In this document: positions 8,690-16,531 of the stretch, piece after piece
Layout: every line of letters starts with the position of its first letter
How positions within the stretch are numbered: position 1 is the stretch's first letter
DNA from: Pseudomonas maumuensis
GTDB lineage: Bacteria > Pseudomonadota > Gammaproteobacteria > Pseudomonadales > Pseudomonadaceae
DNA length: 64,000 nucleotides
NCBI RefSeq assembly: GCF_019139675.1
Contig: NZ_CP077077.1
Coordinates: 3,224,001-3,288,000, forward strand
Direction: 5' to 3'
Notes under the pieces: model-generated
The model's database searches: none
Seen by the model: the letters and a program-made list of their open reading frames with translations, nothing else
What the model was told of the DNA's origin: nothing
Translations under genes and position numbers: made by a program

Positions 8690-9652
8690 TTAACGGCTGA
8701 TAAACCATTCGCGGCGTTCCTCGAACGCGGCCCGGATCGCCCCCACCATCACCTGCACCAACGGATCGGCTTCGGTGCGCCCATCGACCGCCAGCCACAC
8801 GCGCCGGCGCATCGGCTCGCGGAACAACCCCGGCAAGGCCAGCAGGCCACGATCCAGATGCGCTGCGTAGTGCGGCAGCAAACCGACACTGGCGCTGCAC
8901 TTGATCAACTGGCAGTACATCTCGTAGTCCTGGATCTGCGTCACGCCGGCCGAGCGGGAGTTCAACAGCGCCTGCCAGGGCGTCAACGCCTGCACGCCAA
9001 CCTCGCCTTGCCATTGCACCAGCATGTAGTCCTGCAGGTGCGCCAGGCTGGTCGGGCGGTTGGCCTCGCGGGCATAGCGCTTGGCGATATGCGGCAAGTA
9101 CTCGAGGGTGGCCAGGGCTTCGGCGGTGCTGTCGGCAAAGCTGCCAACGCGGGCACCCTGGTCAAGGTCGCCCAGCCATAGCGCCACATCCGCGGCCTGC
9201 TCGGGTACCTGGCGACCATCGAGCGTGGCCACCTCCAAGCGCATGCCGGCATGCTGGCGCACGAAGTTGATCAGGTTGCGGCCCAGCAGGTCCTGCAACA
9301 GTGGTTCGGCCACGGCCAGGCGCACACTGGCGCTGGCTTCCCGCGGCGCTGGCACCACTGGTTCGCGGGCCTGGAGCACCTGCTGCAGGCGCTCGCCCTG
9401 CTGGCTGAGCACCGGGTTGTTGTTGCGGTTGACGAACAGGCTGTAGCCCAGGCGTGCCTCCAGCGCCGCCAGGCGCTTGCGCAAGGCTACCGGCTTGAGG
9501 TTGAGCCGCCGCGCCGCCTGCATGAAACAACCGCAGCGCGCGGTGACCAGAAAACAGTTCAGGGTCTGTTCGTCCAGGGCCAGCGGCACCTGGGGGCGAA
9601 CGACGTGTACGCTGGTATCCGGGACTCGCCCCCGGGACAGATCGATAGGCAT
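8690..9652 (-). CDS. LysR-family transcriptional regulator
   Basis: A 320-residue regulator. The start at 9652 (MPIDLSRGRVPDT) is chosen because AGGAGG lies about 7 nt upstream; the longer frame to 9697 has no such site. The winged helix-turn-helix spans about residues 28-90 (LNCFLVTARCGCFMQAARRL, then KPVALRKRLAALEARLGYSL). The remainder is the periplasmic-binding-like effector domain. The basic 27-residue extension before the HTH is unusual for LysR proteins. It lies 57 bp downstream of the PPIase gene on the same strand, so it may be read with the envelope cluster. Target and effector are unknown. Confidence 0.85.
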   Translation of the reverse strand: MPIDLSRGRVPDTSVHVVRPQVPLALDEQTLNCFLVTARCGCFMQAARRLNLKPVALRKRLAALEARLGYSLFVNRNNNPVLSQQGERLQQVLQAREPVVPAPREASASVRLAVAEPLLQDLLGRNLINFVRQHAGMRLEVATLDGRQVPEQAADVALWLGDLDQGARVGSFADSTAEALATLEYLPHIAKRYAREANRPTSLAHLQDYMLVQWQGEVGVQALTPWQALLNSRSAGVTQIQDYEMYCQLIKCSASVGLLPHYAAHLDRGLLALPGLFREPMRRRVWLAVDGRTEADPLVQVMVGAIRAAFEERREWFISR

Positions 9653-9709
9653 CCCTCGCCTCCTGCGGGCCTGACTGGGCAGGCCCGCTTCTTCCATGGT
9701 TGTTGGCGA

Positions 9710-10666
9710 CTAGCGGCTGCTTTCCAGCACCTGGTTGAGCGCCGCGCCGTCGATGCTCAAGGTGGCAGTGTCGAACATGCCCTCGACATAGGCCTTGGCC
9801 ACCTGCTCCTGGCGCTGGGCGCGCAGCACCTGGCGCAGGCGCGGGGCCACCTCGTCGAAGGTCGCCGCCCGGGCCGGCTGCTGTTCCACCAGCTTGATGA
9901 TGTGATAGCCCGCCGCGCTCTGCACCGGTTCGCTGACGCTGCCCACCTTGAGTTTCGGCACCACCCCGCGCACCTCCGGCAACAGTTGCGCCAAGGCCTG
10001 CAGGCCGGTATCCCCGCCGTTGGCGGCGGTGCCGGCATCCTGCGAATGCTCGCGGGCCAATGCGCCAAAGTCCGCATCCGCGGCCTGGGCCTGCTTGGAC
10101 AGGGCCGCGGCCTGCTTGCGCACGGCCTCGTCATCCTTGGGATTCTCCACCCGCAGGAATATCTGGCTCAGGCGATAGCGTGCCGGCAGTTGCAAACCAG
10201 CCTTGCCTGCCTCGTAGGCCTGCTTGAGCTCGGCATCAGTGGGGTAGTCATCGGGCACCTTGCTCACCGAGTCGAGGTAGTCGCGCAGGACGATCTGCTC
10301 GGTGGCTGCGCGGGTCTGCACCTGGATCTCCGGACGCTGCAGCCAGCCTTGGGCCTCGGCCTGCTGGTACAGGGCCTTTTCCGCCAAGCGGGCGCGGATC
10401 CAGGCCTCCAGTGCTGGCCGGTCGCCGCGCAGGCTGGCGCGGGACTCTTCGGGCAACTGGGCGAACAGCGCCTTGAGTTCGCCACTGCCCACCTGTTGCT
10501 CGCCCAGGCGCGCCAGCACCGGGCCGTTATCGGTGGCCACCAGGGTGGCGGGCGAAGCCGGGCGCGCCGCCGCCACCGGCTCGTCGCCCGGGCGCAAGGC
10601 CAGGGCGACCGCCACTGCGACAACGGCCAACGCGCCAGCGCCGGCCCACAGGGTTCGCGCCGTCAC
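9710..10666 (-). CDS. Membrane-anchored PpiC/parvulin-type peptidyl-prolyl isomerase
   Basis: A 318-residue protein starting GTG at 10666, overlapping the YbjN gene stop by 4 bp (GTGA), which indicates translational coupling. A single N-terminal anchor (LWAGAGALAVVAVAVALAL) is followed by a SurA/PpiC-like chaperone region and a parvulin domain at about 165-270 (YRLSQIFLRV, later GGDTGLQALAQLLPEV, SAAGYHIIKL). It probably helps fold an outer-membrane or secreted client in the periplasm; in this cluster the obvious clients are the TpsB transporter, the porin or a TPS exoprotein. It is the last gene of the co-directional cluster before the LysR gene. Confidence 0.85.
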   Translation of the reverse strand: MTARTLWAGAGALAVVAVAVALALRPGDEPVAAARPASPATLVATDNGPVLARLGEQQVGSGELKALFAQLPEESRASLRGDRPALEAWIRARLAEKALYQQAEAQGWLQRPEIQVQTRAATEQIVLRDYLDSVSKVPDDYPTDAELKQAYEAGKAGLQLPARYRLSQIFLRVENPKDDEAVRKQAAALSKQAQAADADFGALAREHSQDAGTAANGGDTGLQALAQLLPEVRGVVPKLKVGSVSEPVQSAAGYHIIKLVEQQPARAATFDEVAPRLRQVLRAQRQEQVAKAYVEGMFDTATLSIDGAALNQVLESSR

Positions 10667-11139
10667 GAGGCGCTTACCGCATCGCTGCCGACTTGTTCGG
10701 GCGCGGTTTCGGCGACATTGCGGCTGTAGTCGCGCAGGTAGACGATGAACTCCTGCAGCAGGCGGTCCCACAACAACAGGCTGCCAAGCAGGTGTTTCTC
10801 GCTGACGCCGTCGGCAACCACCACGTCCTTTTCCATCACCAGGAACTCGCCCTGCACCGACAGGCGGGCGAAACGCCGCGTGGCATTCCAGCGCTCGGCC
10901 AGGCCCGCGGGCAGCTCGCCCTGGATACGCAGCGCGCAACTGAAGGTGAAATCGAGGAACTCGCCTTCCTGGTTCAGCGCCCGGTTACCGAAACGTACGG
11001 CGTAACCCACGCCCTGGCTGGCGCTGAGCAACTGCACCACGGCATTCTGCTCGGTGCGATTGACCCGGCAGCCGGCATCCTGCAGCAGCTTGGTCAGGGA
11101 GTCGGCGCTAACGGTTTCGATCAGGGTGACTTCGGTCAT
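10663..11139 (-). CDS. YbjN domain-containing protein
   Basis: A 158-residue soluble protein (MTEVTLIETVSADSLTKLLQ...) that looks like the YbjN/type III chaperone-like fold: an N-terminal alpha-beta segment (LLQDAGCRV, VQLLSA), a central sheet and a C-terminal amphipathic helix. No signal peptide is visible, so it should be cytoplasmic. YbjN proteins are poorly understood and often linked to envelope regulation. It sits between the coiled-coil gene and the PPIase gene, and overlaps the latter by 4 bp. The family call is by appearance and needs a profile search. Confidence 0.6.
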   Translation of the reverse strand: MTEVTLIETVSADSLTKLLQDAGCRVNRTEQNAVVQLLSASQGVGYAVRFGNRALNQEGEFLDFTFSCALRIQGELPAGLAERWNATRRFARLSVQGEFLVMEKDVVVADGVSEKHLLGSLLLWDRLLQEFIVYLRDYSRNVAETAPEQVGSDAVSAS

Positions 11140-11167
11140 GTGCTTACTTCCTTGCGTTGAGAAAACG

Positions 11168-11815
11168 TCACTGGGTCACGCCCGTGGGGGCGTCGAACTG
11201 GCTTTCGTAGAGTCTGTCGCCATAGGCCTGGGCCAGCTCCTCGAAGCGGACCCGGGCCGAGCCGGCAAAGGGCTGGCGCATCTTCATCACATCGGCGATA
11301 TCGACCTTCTCGTAGGCGGCCAGCATCTCCTTGGCCACCCCGTACATCTGCTGGTTGCGCGCCTGGCACTGCTGCACCTGGCCATCGCGCTCGGCCAGTT
11401 GTGCCTGCAGGCCGGCACGCTCGCTTTCCTTGGCGCGCGCCATGCCCAGCATTTCGTCATAGGCCTGCCTGTACTTGTGCAGTTGTTCGTTGCTGCTGGC
11501 CACCAGCGCCTGGGCCTGGCTATGCACGGCCTGCTGCTGGCCGGCGAGCTGTTCGCTCTGGCCGCGCGCCTTGGCCAGTTGCGCGGTCAGCTCGCGCACC
11601 TGGCCCAGGGCCGCGTCACGTTGCTGTTCCGCCGCCTGGCGGGCGGCGCTGGCCTGGGCCTGCTCGCTCTGCAGGGCCTGCAGCTGTTGGGTGGTGCTGC
11701 GCAGTTGGGTGCGCAGGCGCTCTTCGAGGGTTTCGGCCGACGCCGAGGCGGCCAGGCTTGCGCCCAGCGCCAGCATCAACCAGGCGCAACGCTGGCGATA
11801 GACTCCCTTGTTCAT
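11168..11815 (-). CDS. Periplasmic coiled-coil protein of unknown function
   Basis: A 215-residue protein with a clear signal peptide (LMLALGASLAASASA, cleaved before ETLEERLR). Residues about 28-150 are Gln/Ala/Glu-rich heptads (for example QLQALQSEQAQASAARQAAE), predicting a long coiled coil; the last 60 residues are compact and contain one Cys (VQQCQARN). I do not recognise a named family. It lies between the Porin_5 and YbjN genes on the same strand, with gaps of 15 and 28 bp. It may act as a periplasmic scaffold or spacer linking the TonB-Exb complex to outer-membrane partners, which is inference from context. Confidence 0.7.
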   Translation of the reverse strand: MNKGVYRQRCAWLMLALGASLAASASAETLEERLRTQLRSTTQQLQALQSEQAQASAARQAAEQQRDAALGQVRELTAQLAKARGQSEQLAGQQQAVHSQAQALVASSNEQLHKYRQAYDEMLGMARAKESERAGLQAQLAERDGQVQQCQARNQQMYGVAKEMLAAYEKVDIADVMKMRQPFAGSARVRFEELAQAYGDRLYESQFDAPTGVTQ

Positions 11816-11830
11816 GCCCGTGCTCCTTCC

Positions 11831-13528
11831 CTAGAACCGCGTGTTGACTTCAAGTTGTAGCACATCGATGTCAAACGGCGCGCCGTAGACTGCCTCGCTG
11901 CTCAACCAACGGGCTGTAGCGTAGACGTTGTCGGCCAGGCCGTAGTTGCCACCGAGGAAATAGCCCTTGGCGTTGGTGCCGCCGAGGTGGAAGCTCGAGT
12001 CGTTGAAGCCGTCCGGCAGTGCGTCAGGCTCGATGCGCTTGTAACCGGCGAACAGGTTCCAGTCGCCGGCCTTGCGCATGTCCAGGGCGTTGCCCAGGGT
12101 GAACTGCAACATCCAGGCGTCGGCGCCGCTCTTGATGTTGCCGTTCTCGTCGATGTTGTTGGCCAACTGGCCGGCCGAACGCTTGCGCATGTCGCCCTCG
12201 TCGTAGGCCAGGTTGTGGATGTAGTTGGCCTGGCTGCGCAGCTTGAAGTCATGGGGCAGGTCGGCGTCCCATACCAGGTTCAGGTCGAGCAGCTCGAACT
12301 CCGAGGCGATGCCGACGAACTGCGGCTGCGGCGTCGCCGCCGGGTTGGCCGGATTGGGCGTGATATCGCGCAGCAGGAACACCGTGTTGCCCTTCTGCAT
12401 GAAGGTCGGCCGGGTTTCGTCGCTGTCACAGGCCGGCTGGCCATCCCAGGGCGCGCAGGGGCTGGAGCGCTCGCCGGCGATGTCGTCGAAGCGGTAGTAG
12501 GCCATCGCGCCCTTGAGGCGGTGATGGTCGTTGAGCGCCCATTTCGCGCCCAGCTGCGCGCCGTACAGCCACTTGTTGTCGCTGTCCTCCTTGTCCAGGC
12601 CATTGCTGCTGGCGCTGTCGTCGCTGTACTGCACAGGGAACGCGCCAACGGTGCCGAACAGGCTGAGGTCGCGGTTCAGCGGCTGGTCGAAGATCGCCGC
12701 CACGCCATCGAAGTTGAGGTCATGGGAATAGAGGATATCGGTGGACATGAACGGATTGGCGATGCGCCCGCCGGTCAACGTCAGTCGCTCGCTGGGCGTC
12801 CAGGTGACATAGCCCTGGTCGAGCCAGATGTCCTTCTTGCCGAAGCCGCCACCGAGGTTCTGGGTGGTCGACACCGGATTGTTGTTGGAGCCGGTGGCGA
12901 CGCGGATGCCGGCCACCCAGTTGTCCGCCAGCTGGGCCTTGAGGCCGAAGCGCGCGCGCAGGCGCAGGAGGCTGTCGCGGTCCTCGCGGGTGTTGAGCAG
13001 CGGCGGCAGGCTCGAGCCGCTGTTGGCGTTGACGTCGTACGGGCCCTTGTCGTTGAGCTTGGCGAAGTCGACGATCTCGTTGCTGTTGCCGTCGGCGTAG
13101 CCGCGCGATTCGTAGCGCAGGCGCAGGTCGCCGTCGAAGCTGATGCGCGAGGCCCAGTCGGGGAAGGTGTTGGGCGCGGCCCAGTTTTCCTGCTTGGCGG
13201 TGTTCATCACCTCGGCCTTGATTTCGTCGCGGATCTGCTGGCGGACGATGGCCGGCACATACTGCACGCGCACTTCACCGTTGGCCGCGGGGGCCTGAGC
13301 GACGATCGGCGCGGCGCTGCCAGCCCGCGCCTGCTGGGCCTCGCGCTCGGCCTGGGCGATCAGCGCGTCGGCCTTGTCCTGCTTGAGCACGCCCTGTTCC
13401 ACCAGCAGGCGGATCAGGTTGACGGTCGCGTTCTCCGACGGCGCGGCGTGGGCGACGGCCGGACCGACCGCGGTGGCGGCGGCCAGCAGGCCGAGCGCCA
13501 GGGTCAATCGGTTGACTGGGCACTTCAT
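11831..13528 (-). CDS. Putative outer-membrane porin (Porin_5 type)
   Basis: A 565-residue protein. The start MKCPVNRLTLALG at 13528 gives a signal peptide ending AHA-AP and has AGGAG 9 nt upstream; a longer frame upstream overlaps the tonB end and is not used. The mature N-terminus carries a short helical segment (SENATVNLIRLLVEQGVLKQ, then an Ala/Glu-rich heptad region to about 70), followed by about 450 residues of amphipathic beta strands with FDGDLRLRYE and a C-terminal Phe (LEVNTRF). This architecture fits the putative-porin family Porin_5. It belongs to the exbBD-tonB cluster, so it may be an energised or cluster-specific channel. Substrate unknown. Confidence 0.8.
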   Translation of the reverse strand: MKCPVNRLTLALGLLAAATAVGPAVAHAAPSENATVNLIRLLVEQGVLKQDKADALIAQAEREAQQARAGSAAPIVAQAPAANGEVRVQYVPAIVRQQIRDEIKAEVMNTAKQENWAAPNTFPDWASRISFDGDLRLRYESRGYADGNSNEIVDFAKLNDKGPYDVNANSGSSLPPLLNTREDRDSLLRLRARFGLKAQLADNWVAGIRVATGSNNNPVSTTQNLGGGFGKKDIWLDQGYVTWTPSERLTLTGGRIANPFMSTDILYSHDLNFDGVAAIFDQPLNRDLSLFGTVGAFPVQYSDDSASSNGLDKEDSDNKWLYGAQLGAKWALNDHHRLKGAMAYYRFDDIAGERSSPCAPWDGQPACDSDETRPTFMQKGNTVFLLRDITPNPANPAATPQPQFVGIASEFELLDLNLVWDADLPHDFKLRSQANYIHNLAYDEGDMRKRSAGQLANNIDENGNIKSGADAWMLQFTLGNALDMRKAGDWNLFAGYKRIEPDALPDGFNDSSFHLGGTNAKGYFLGGNYGLADNVYATARWLSSEAVYGAPFDIDVLQLEVNTRF

Positions 13529-13566
13529 GGGTTTGCAGCTCCTGTGGGTCAGTCGTGCTTCGTTGT

Positions 13567-14241
13567 TCATGGCCGGCGCCCCTGCAGGGCGATCTTCACC
13601 GGCAAGGTCAGGTTGGCCGGGGGGCGCTGGTCGAGGGCGCGGGCGCCGCGCAGGGCGGCGAGCACCTGGGCGTCCACCTCCGGCTCGCCGCTGCCGCGCA
13701 GCAGCTCGACCCGGGTGATCTCGCCGGCGGCGCTGAGCCAGATCTCGGCCTGCAGGTTGAACACCAGGTTGCGCAGCTCGGGGTTGTCGCGCAGCAGGCG
13801 CTGGAAGGCATAGGCCAGGTACTGGCTGTAGGTGCCGCTGCCCAGGCCGCCACCGCCGCCACCGGCCATGCCGCCGCCCTTGCCGGCCCCGACGTTGAAG
13901 CTGTCGCCGCCCGCTTGGGCGTCGCCGTCCATCTGCATGGGGTCGGCCAGGTCCTGGGCTGGGTCCGGCGCGTCCTCGGCGGGCTTGACCTCCTCGGCCT
14001 CGGGTACCGGCTGCGGCTCGACGATCTTTTCCTCGACCGGCGGTTCGGGCTCCTTGGGCGGCTCGGGCGGAGGCGGTGGTGGAGGCGGCGGCAGCGGGAT
14101 GATCGCCGGCACCTTGGGCGCCTCGCGGCGCACCCCGGCCATGTCGTTGGCCCACTGCCACAGCAGCCAGGCCAGGCCCGCGCCAGCGACGGCGAGCACG
14201 GCCCAGGTCAGCAGGCGGCGCAAGTTGGCTTTAGGTTCCAT
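13567..14241 (-). CDS. tonB: TonB-family energy transducer
   Basis: A 224-residue protein with one N-terminal membrane helix (LLTWAVLAVAGAGLAWLLWQ), a proline-rich periplasmic spacer starting PLPPPPPPPPPEPPKEPEPP, a Gly-rich linker and a C-terminal TonB-like domain (AYAFQRLLRDNPELRNLVFN, later GEITRVELLRGSGEPEVD). It transmits proton-motive energy from ExbBD to an outer-membrane partner. ATG 14241 has GAGGG upstream; a GTG at 14253 overlaps the exbD stop by 4 bp and is an alternative start. It follows exbB and exbD, making a full Ton system dedicated to this cluster. Confidence 0.85.
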   Translation of the reverse strand: MEPKANLRRLLTWAVLAVAGAGLAWLLWQWANDMAGVRREAPKVPAIIPLPPPPPPPPPEPPKEPEPPVEEKIVEPQPVPEAEEVKPAEDAPDPAQDLADPMQMDGDAQAGGDSFNVGAGKGGGMAGGGGGGLGSGTYSQYLAYAFQRLLRDNPELRNLVFNLQAEIWLSAAGEITRVELLRGSGEPEVDAQVLAALRGARALDQRPPANLTLPVKIALQGRRP

Positions 14242-14249
14242 GCCTGCCC

Positions 14250-14675
14250 TCACCCCTGGTTCGGCTTGCCGGTGACCAGCCCGACCTGGGCCAGTTCGAG
14301 ACGGCGCAGCAGGTCGAGCACCTCGACCACCTTCTGGTACTGCACGCCCGCGTCACCGCGCACGATCAACGGGAAATCCGGGCTGCGCGCCTTTTCGCTG
14401 CGCAGGCGGTCCTCCAGCTCCTGCAGCGTCACCGGGTAGGCATCGAGGAATACCTGGCCGGCATCGTTGATCGAGATCGCCTTGGTCTTGGGCTGGGCCA
14501 GCGACACCGTGGCGCTGGCCTTGGGCAGTTGCACCTGGATCCCGGAGACCTGCGCGGTGGCGGTGAGGATGAACATCACCAGCACCACCATCAGCACATC
14601 CACCAGCGGGGTGATGTTGATGCTGTCGACTGCGGCGTCGGCGTCGTCGTCTTGGGCGTTGTTCACGGATGCCAT
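14250..14675 (-). CDS. exbD: ExbD-type biopolymer transport protein
   Basis: A 141-residue inner-membrane protein with a short cytoplasmic N-terminus (INITPLVDVLMVVLVMFILT): the Asp in PLVDVL is the conserved proton-pathway residue of ExbD/TolR. The periplasmic domain contains the usual VQLPKA and VIVRGD-like (LIVRGDAGVQYQ) motifs. The ATG at 14675 is chosen by family length; the frame extends further upstream without a good start. It lies 10 bp after exbB and just before tonB. Confidence 0.92.
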   Translation of the reverse strand: MASVNNAQDDDADAAVDSINITPLVDVLMVVLVMFILTATAQVSGIQVQLPKASATVSLAQPKTKAISINDAGQVFLDAYPVTLQELEDRLRSEKARSPDFPLIVRGDAGVQYQKVVEVLDLLRRLELAQVGLVTGKPNQG

Positions 14676-14685
14676 GGCTGCGCCC

Positions 14686-16491
14686 TCACGCCGGAACCGA
14701 TGGGTTGACAGTGCGCCCGGCAGTGCGGTGCGCCGCTTCACCGGCCTGGCCCTCGCCGTGCAGCTCGGCCAGGCGGGTGATGAACTCGTCGACGAACACC
14801 CGCATGTCGGCGCTGACTTCGCGGTTGCGCGTGGTCAGGCGGTTGTAGCCGAACAACGCGGGGATGGCGACGAACAGGCCCATGGCGGTGGCCAGCAGCG
14901 CCGCGGCCATGCCCGGGGCGATGGCATTGATGTTGACGTCGCCGGCCATGGCGGTGCCGAGGAACACCACCATGATCCCCAGCACCGTGCCCAGCAGGCC
15001 GATGTAGGGGCCGCCGGCGATGGCGTTGGACAGGGTCGACAGTTTCGCCGACAGCGCCTGGTTCTCGCGGGTACGCACGCCGTCCATGGAGCAGCGGATG
15101 GCTTCGATGGTGGCCGCGGACACTTCACTGGTGTCGGCGCCCTGGGCGCGGCGGGTGCGGATTTCCTGCACCGCCACCAGGTACAGACGCCACAGCGAGG
15201 AGTCGGTCAGCCGCTGATGCAGAACCTGATCATCGGCGAACTGCTCCAGGCGTGTACCGACCGTGGCGAAGTGCTCGCGGAACTGGGTGTTGGCGGCGGT
15301 GACGCGGTTGAGGGTGCGCTGCTTGCGCAGCATGATCACCCACGACTGCACCATCATCAGCACCAGGATGGCGATGATCACCCAGGCGTCCACCGGCACC
15401 GCCTTGAGCAGGAAGCCCAGGCCACCGAAGCCGAAGCCGGATTGTTCCTCGTCGACGCCATAGACCACCAGCCGCGACTCGGCACCCTGGGCCAGCACGT
15501 CGGCCTGCAGGCTGGCCTGGCTGCGGGCGACGCGGGAAACACGCAGCTCGTCCAGGGCACCGACAAAGGTCGCGTAGTGGCCGGCAGCCTCGCCCTCGCC
15601 CGCGGGAAGGTCGCCACCGATGCCGATGGCGCCGCTGAAAGCCGCCAGGCTCGCGGCCAGTCGCGCGACCGGCTGGCCTTCGACCAGCAGCGTGAGGTTG
15701 CCGCCCTCGCCCACCAGCGCCAGGTGCTGCCATTGGCCGGCGCCGAGCGCCTGATTGGCGCCGGCGCGCTGGCCGTCCACCTCGATGAAGGGCACGCCTT
15801 CGGCCAGGCCGAGCAGCAGGCTGTGGCCGGCCTCGCGGCGCGCCAGCAGCAGTTGCTCACCCACCGCCTGGTCCTGGCGCAGCCAGGTGCTGAAGCTGAA
15901 CGCCGCGCCCGCCGGCAGTTGCAGCGAGGCGCTGGCGGGCAGTTGCAAGGCTTGGCCACCGATCTGGATGGCCCGGCCAATCACACCATCGACGCTGACC
16001 GTCGGCCCTTGCAGCTGGTTGCCATAAGGGCTGGCGTCGCGGGCGGTGGCACCGTCGAAGTGGTAGAGCGCGGTGTAGTCGGCATCGAAGCTCGGCTGCC
16101 CGGCAGGTGCCTGGGCCTTGGGGTTGCCGTAGTACATCCACAGGTCCTGGCGCTGGCCCGCTTCTATACGGGGTACGTCGACCCAGATCAGCGCCATGCC
16201 CATCAGTGGATCGAACTGCTCGACATGGTGGTTGAGCACCGTCTTGTCGTCGGCAGCGACGAAGCGGATATCCGCGCCGGTTTCGCTGACGCCGTCGAAG
16301 CTGAAGTTGCCGGTGTGCAGACGCACCAGCAGCGCGGTGCGGCCCAGGGCCTGGGTCAGGCCGGCGCCCTGGGGCGTGGTGTCCACGGCGATCTGCTTGC
16401 GGTACATCCAGTCGTCCTGCCACCAGGCACTGGCGCTGCCCGGCAGGGCGAAGCCCAGGCACAGCAGCAAGGTCAATATCAGGCGTTGCAT
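14686..16491 (-). CDS. exbB: DUF2341-LamG-ExbB fusion proton-channel protein
   Basis: A 601-residue protein, far longer than ordinary ExbB (about 240). Residues 1-22 are a signal peptide (ending SASA-WW). Residues about 25-145 look like DUF2341 (WMYRKQIAVD, later DLWMYYGNPKA), and about 150-340 like a LamG/concanavalin lectin domain (ALYHFDGATARDASPYGNQL, later GALDELRVSRVAR). A membrane helix near 385-405 leads to a MotA/TolQ/ExbB domain (about 440-575) with IAGGPYIGLLGTVLGIMVVF and AAALLATAMGLFVAIPALFG. The periplasmic lectin-like head may sense or bind glycans or a partner while the core drives ExbD and TonB. The same fusion is, as far as I recall, found in Pseudomonas exbB2 loci. Confidence 0.88.
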   Translation of the reverse strand: MQRLILTLLLCLGFALPGSASAWWQDDWMYRKQIAVDTTPQGAGLTQALGRTALLVRLHTGNFSFDGVSETGADIRFVAADDKTVLNHHVEQFDPLMGMALIWVDVPRIEAGQRQDLWMYYGNPKAQAPAGQPSFDADYTALYHFDGATARDASPYGNQLQGPTVSVDGVIGRAIQIGGQALQLPASASLQLPAGAAFSFSTWLRQDQAVGEQLLLARREAGHSLLLGLAEGVPFIEVDGQRAGANQALGAGQWQHLALVGEGGNLTLLVEGQPVARLAASLAAFSGAIGIGGDLPAGEGEAAGHYATFVGALDELRVSRVARSQASLQADVLAQGAESRLVVYGVDEEQSGFGFGGLGFLLKAVPVDAWVIIAILVLMMVQSWVIMLRKQRTLNRVTAANTQFREHFATVGTRLEQFADDQVLHQRLTDSSLWRLYLVAVQEIRTRRAQGADTSEVSAATIEAIRCSMDGVRTRENQALSAKLSTLSNAIAGGPYIGLLGTVLGIMVVFLGTAMAGDVNINAIAPGMAAALLATAMGLFVAIPALFGYNRLTTRNREVSADMRVFVDEFITRLAELHGEGQAGEAAHRTAGRTVNPSVPA

Positions 16492-16531
16492 GAGAGGTCT
16501 CCAGGCCGATGCCGGTCAGTAGGTCAATCGT

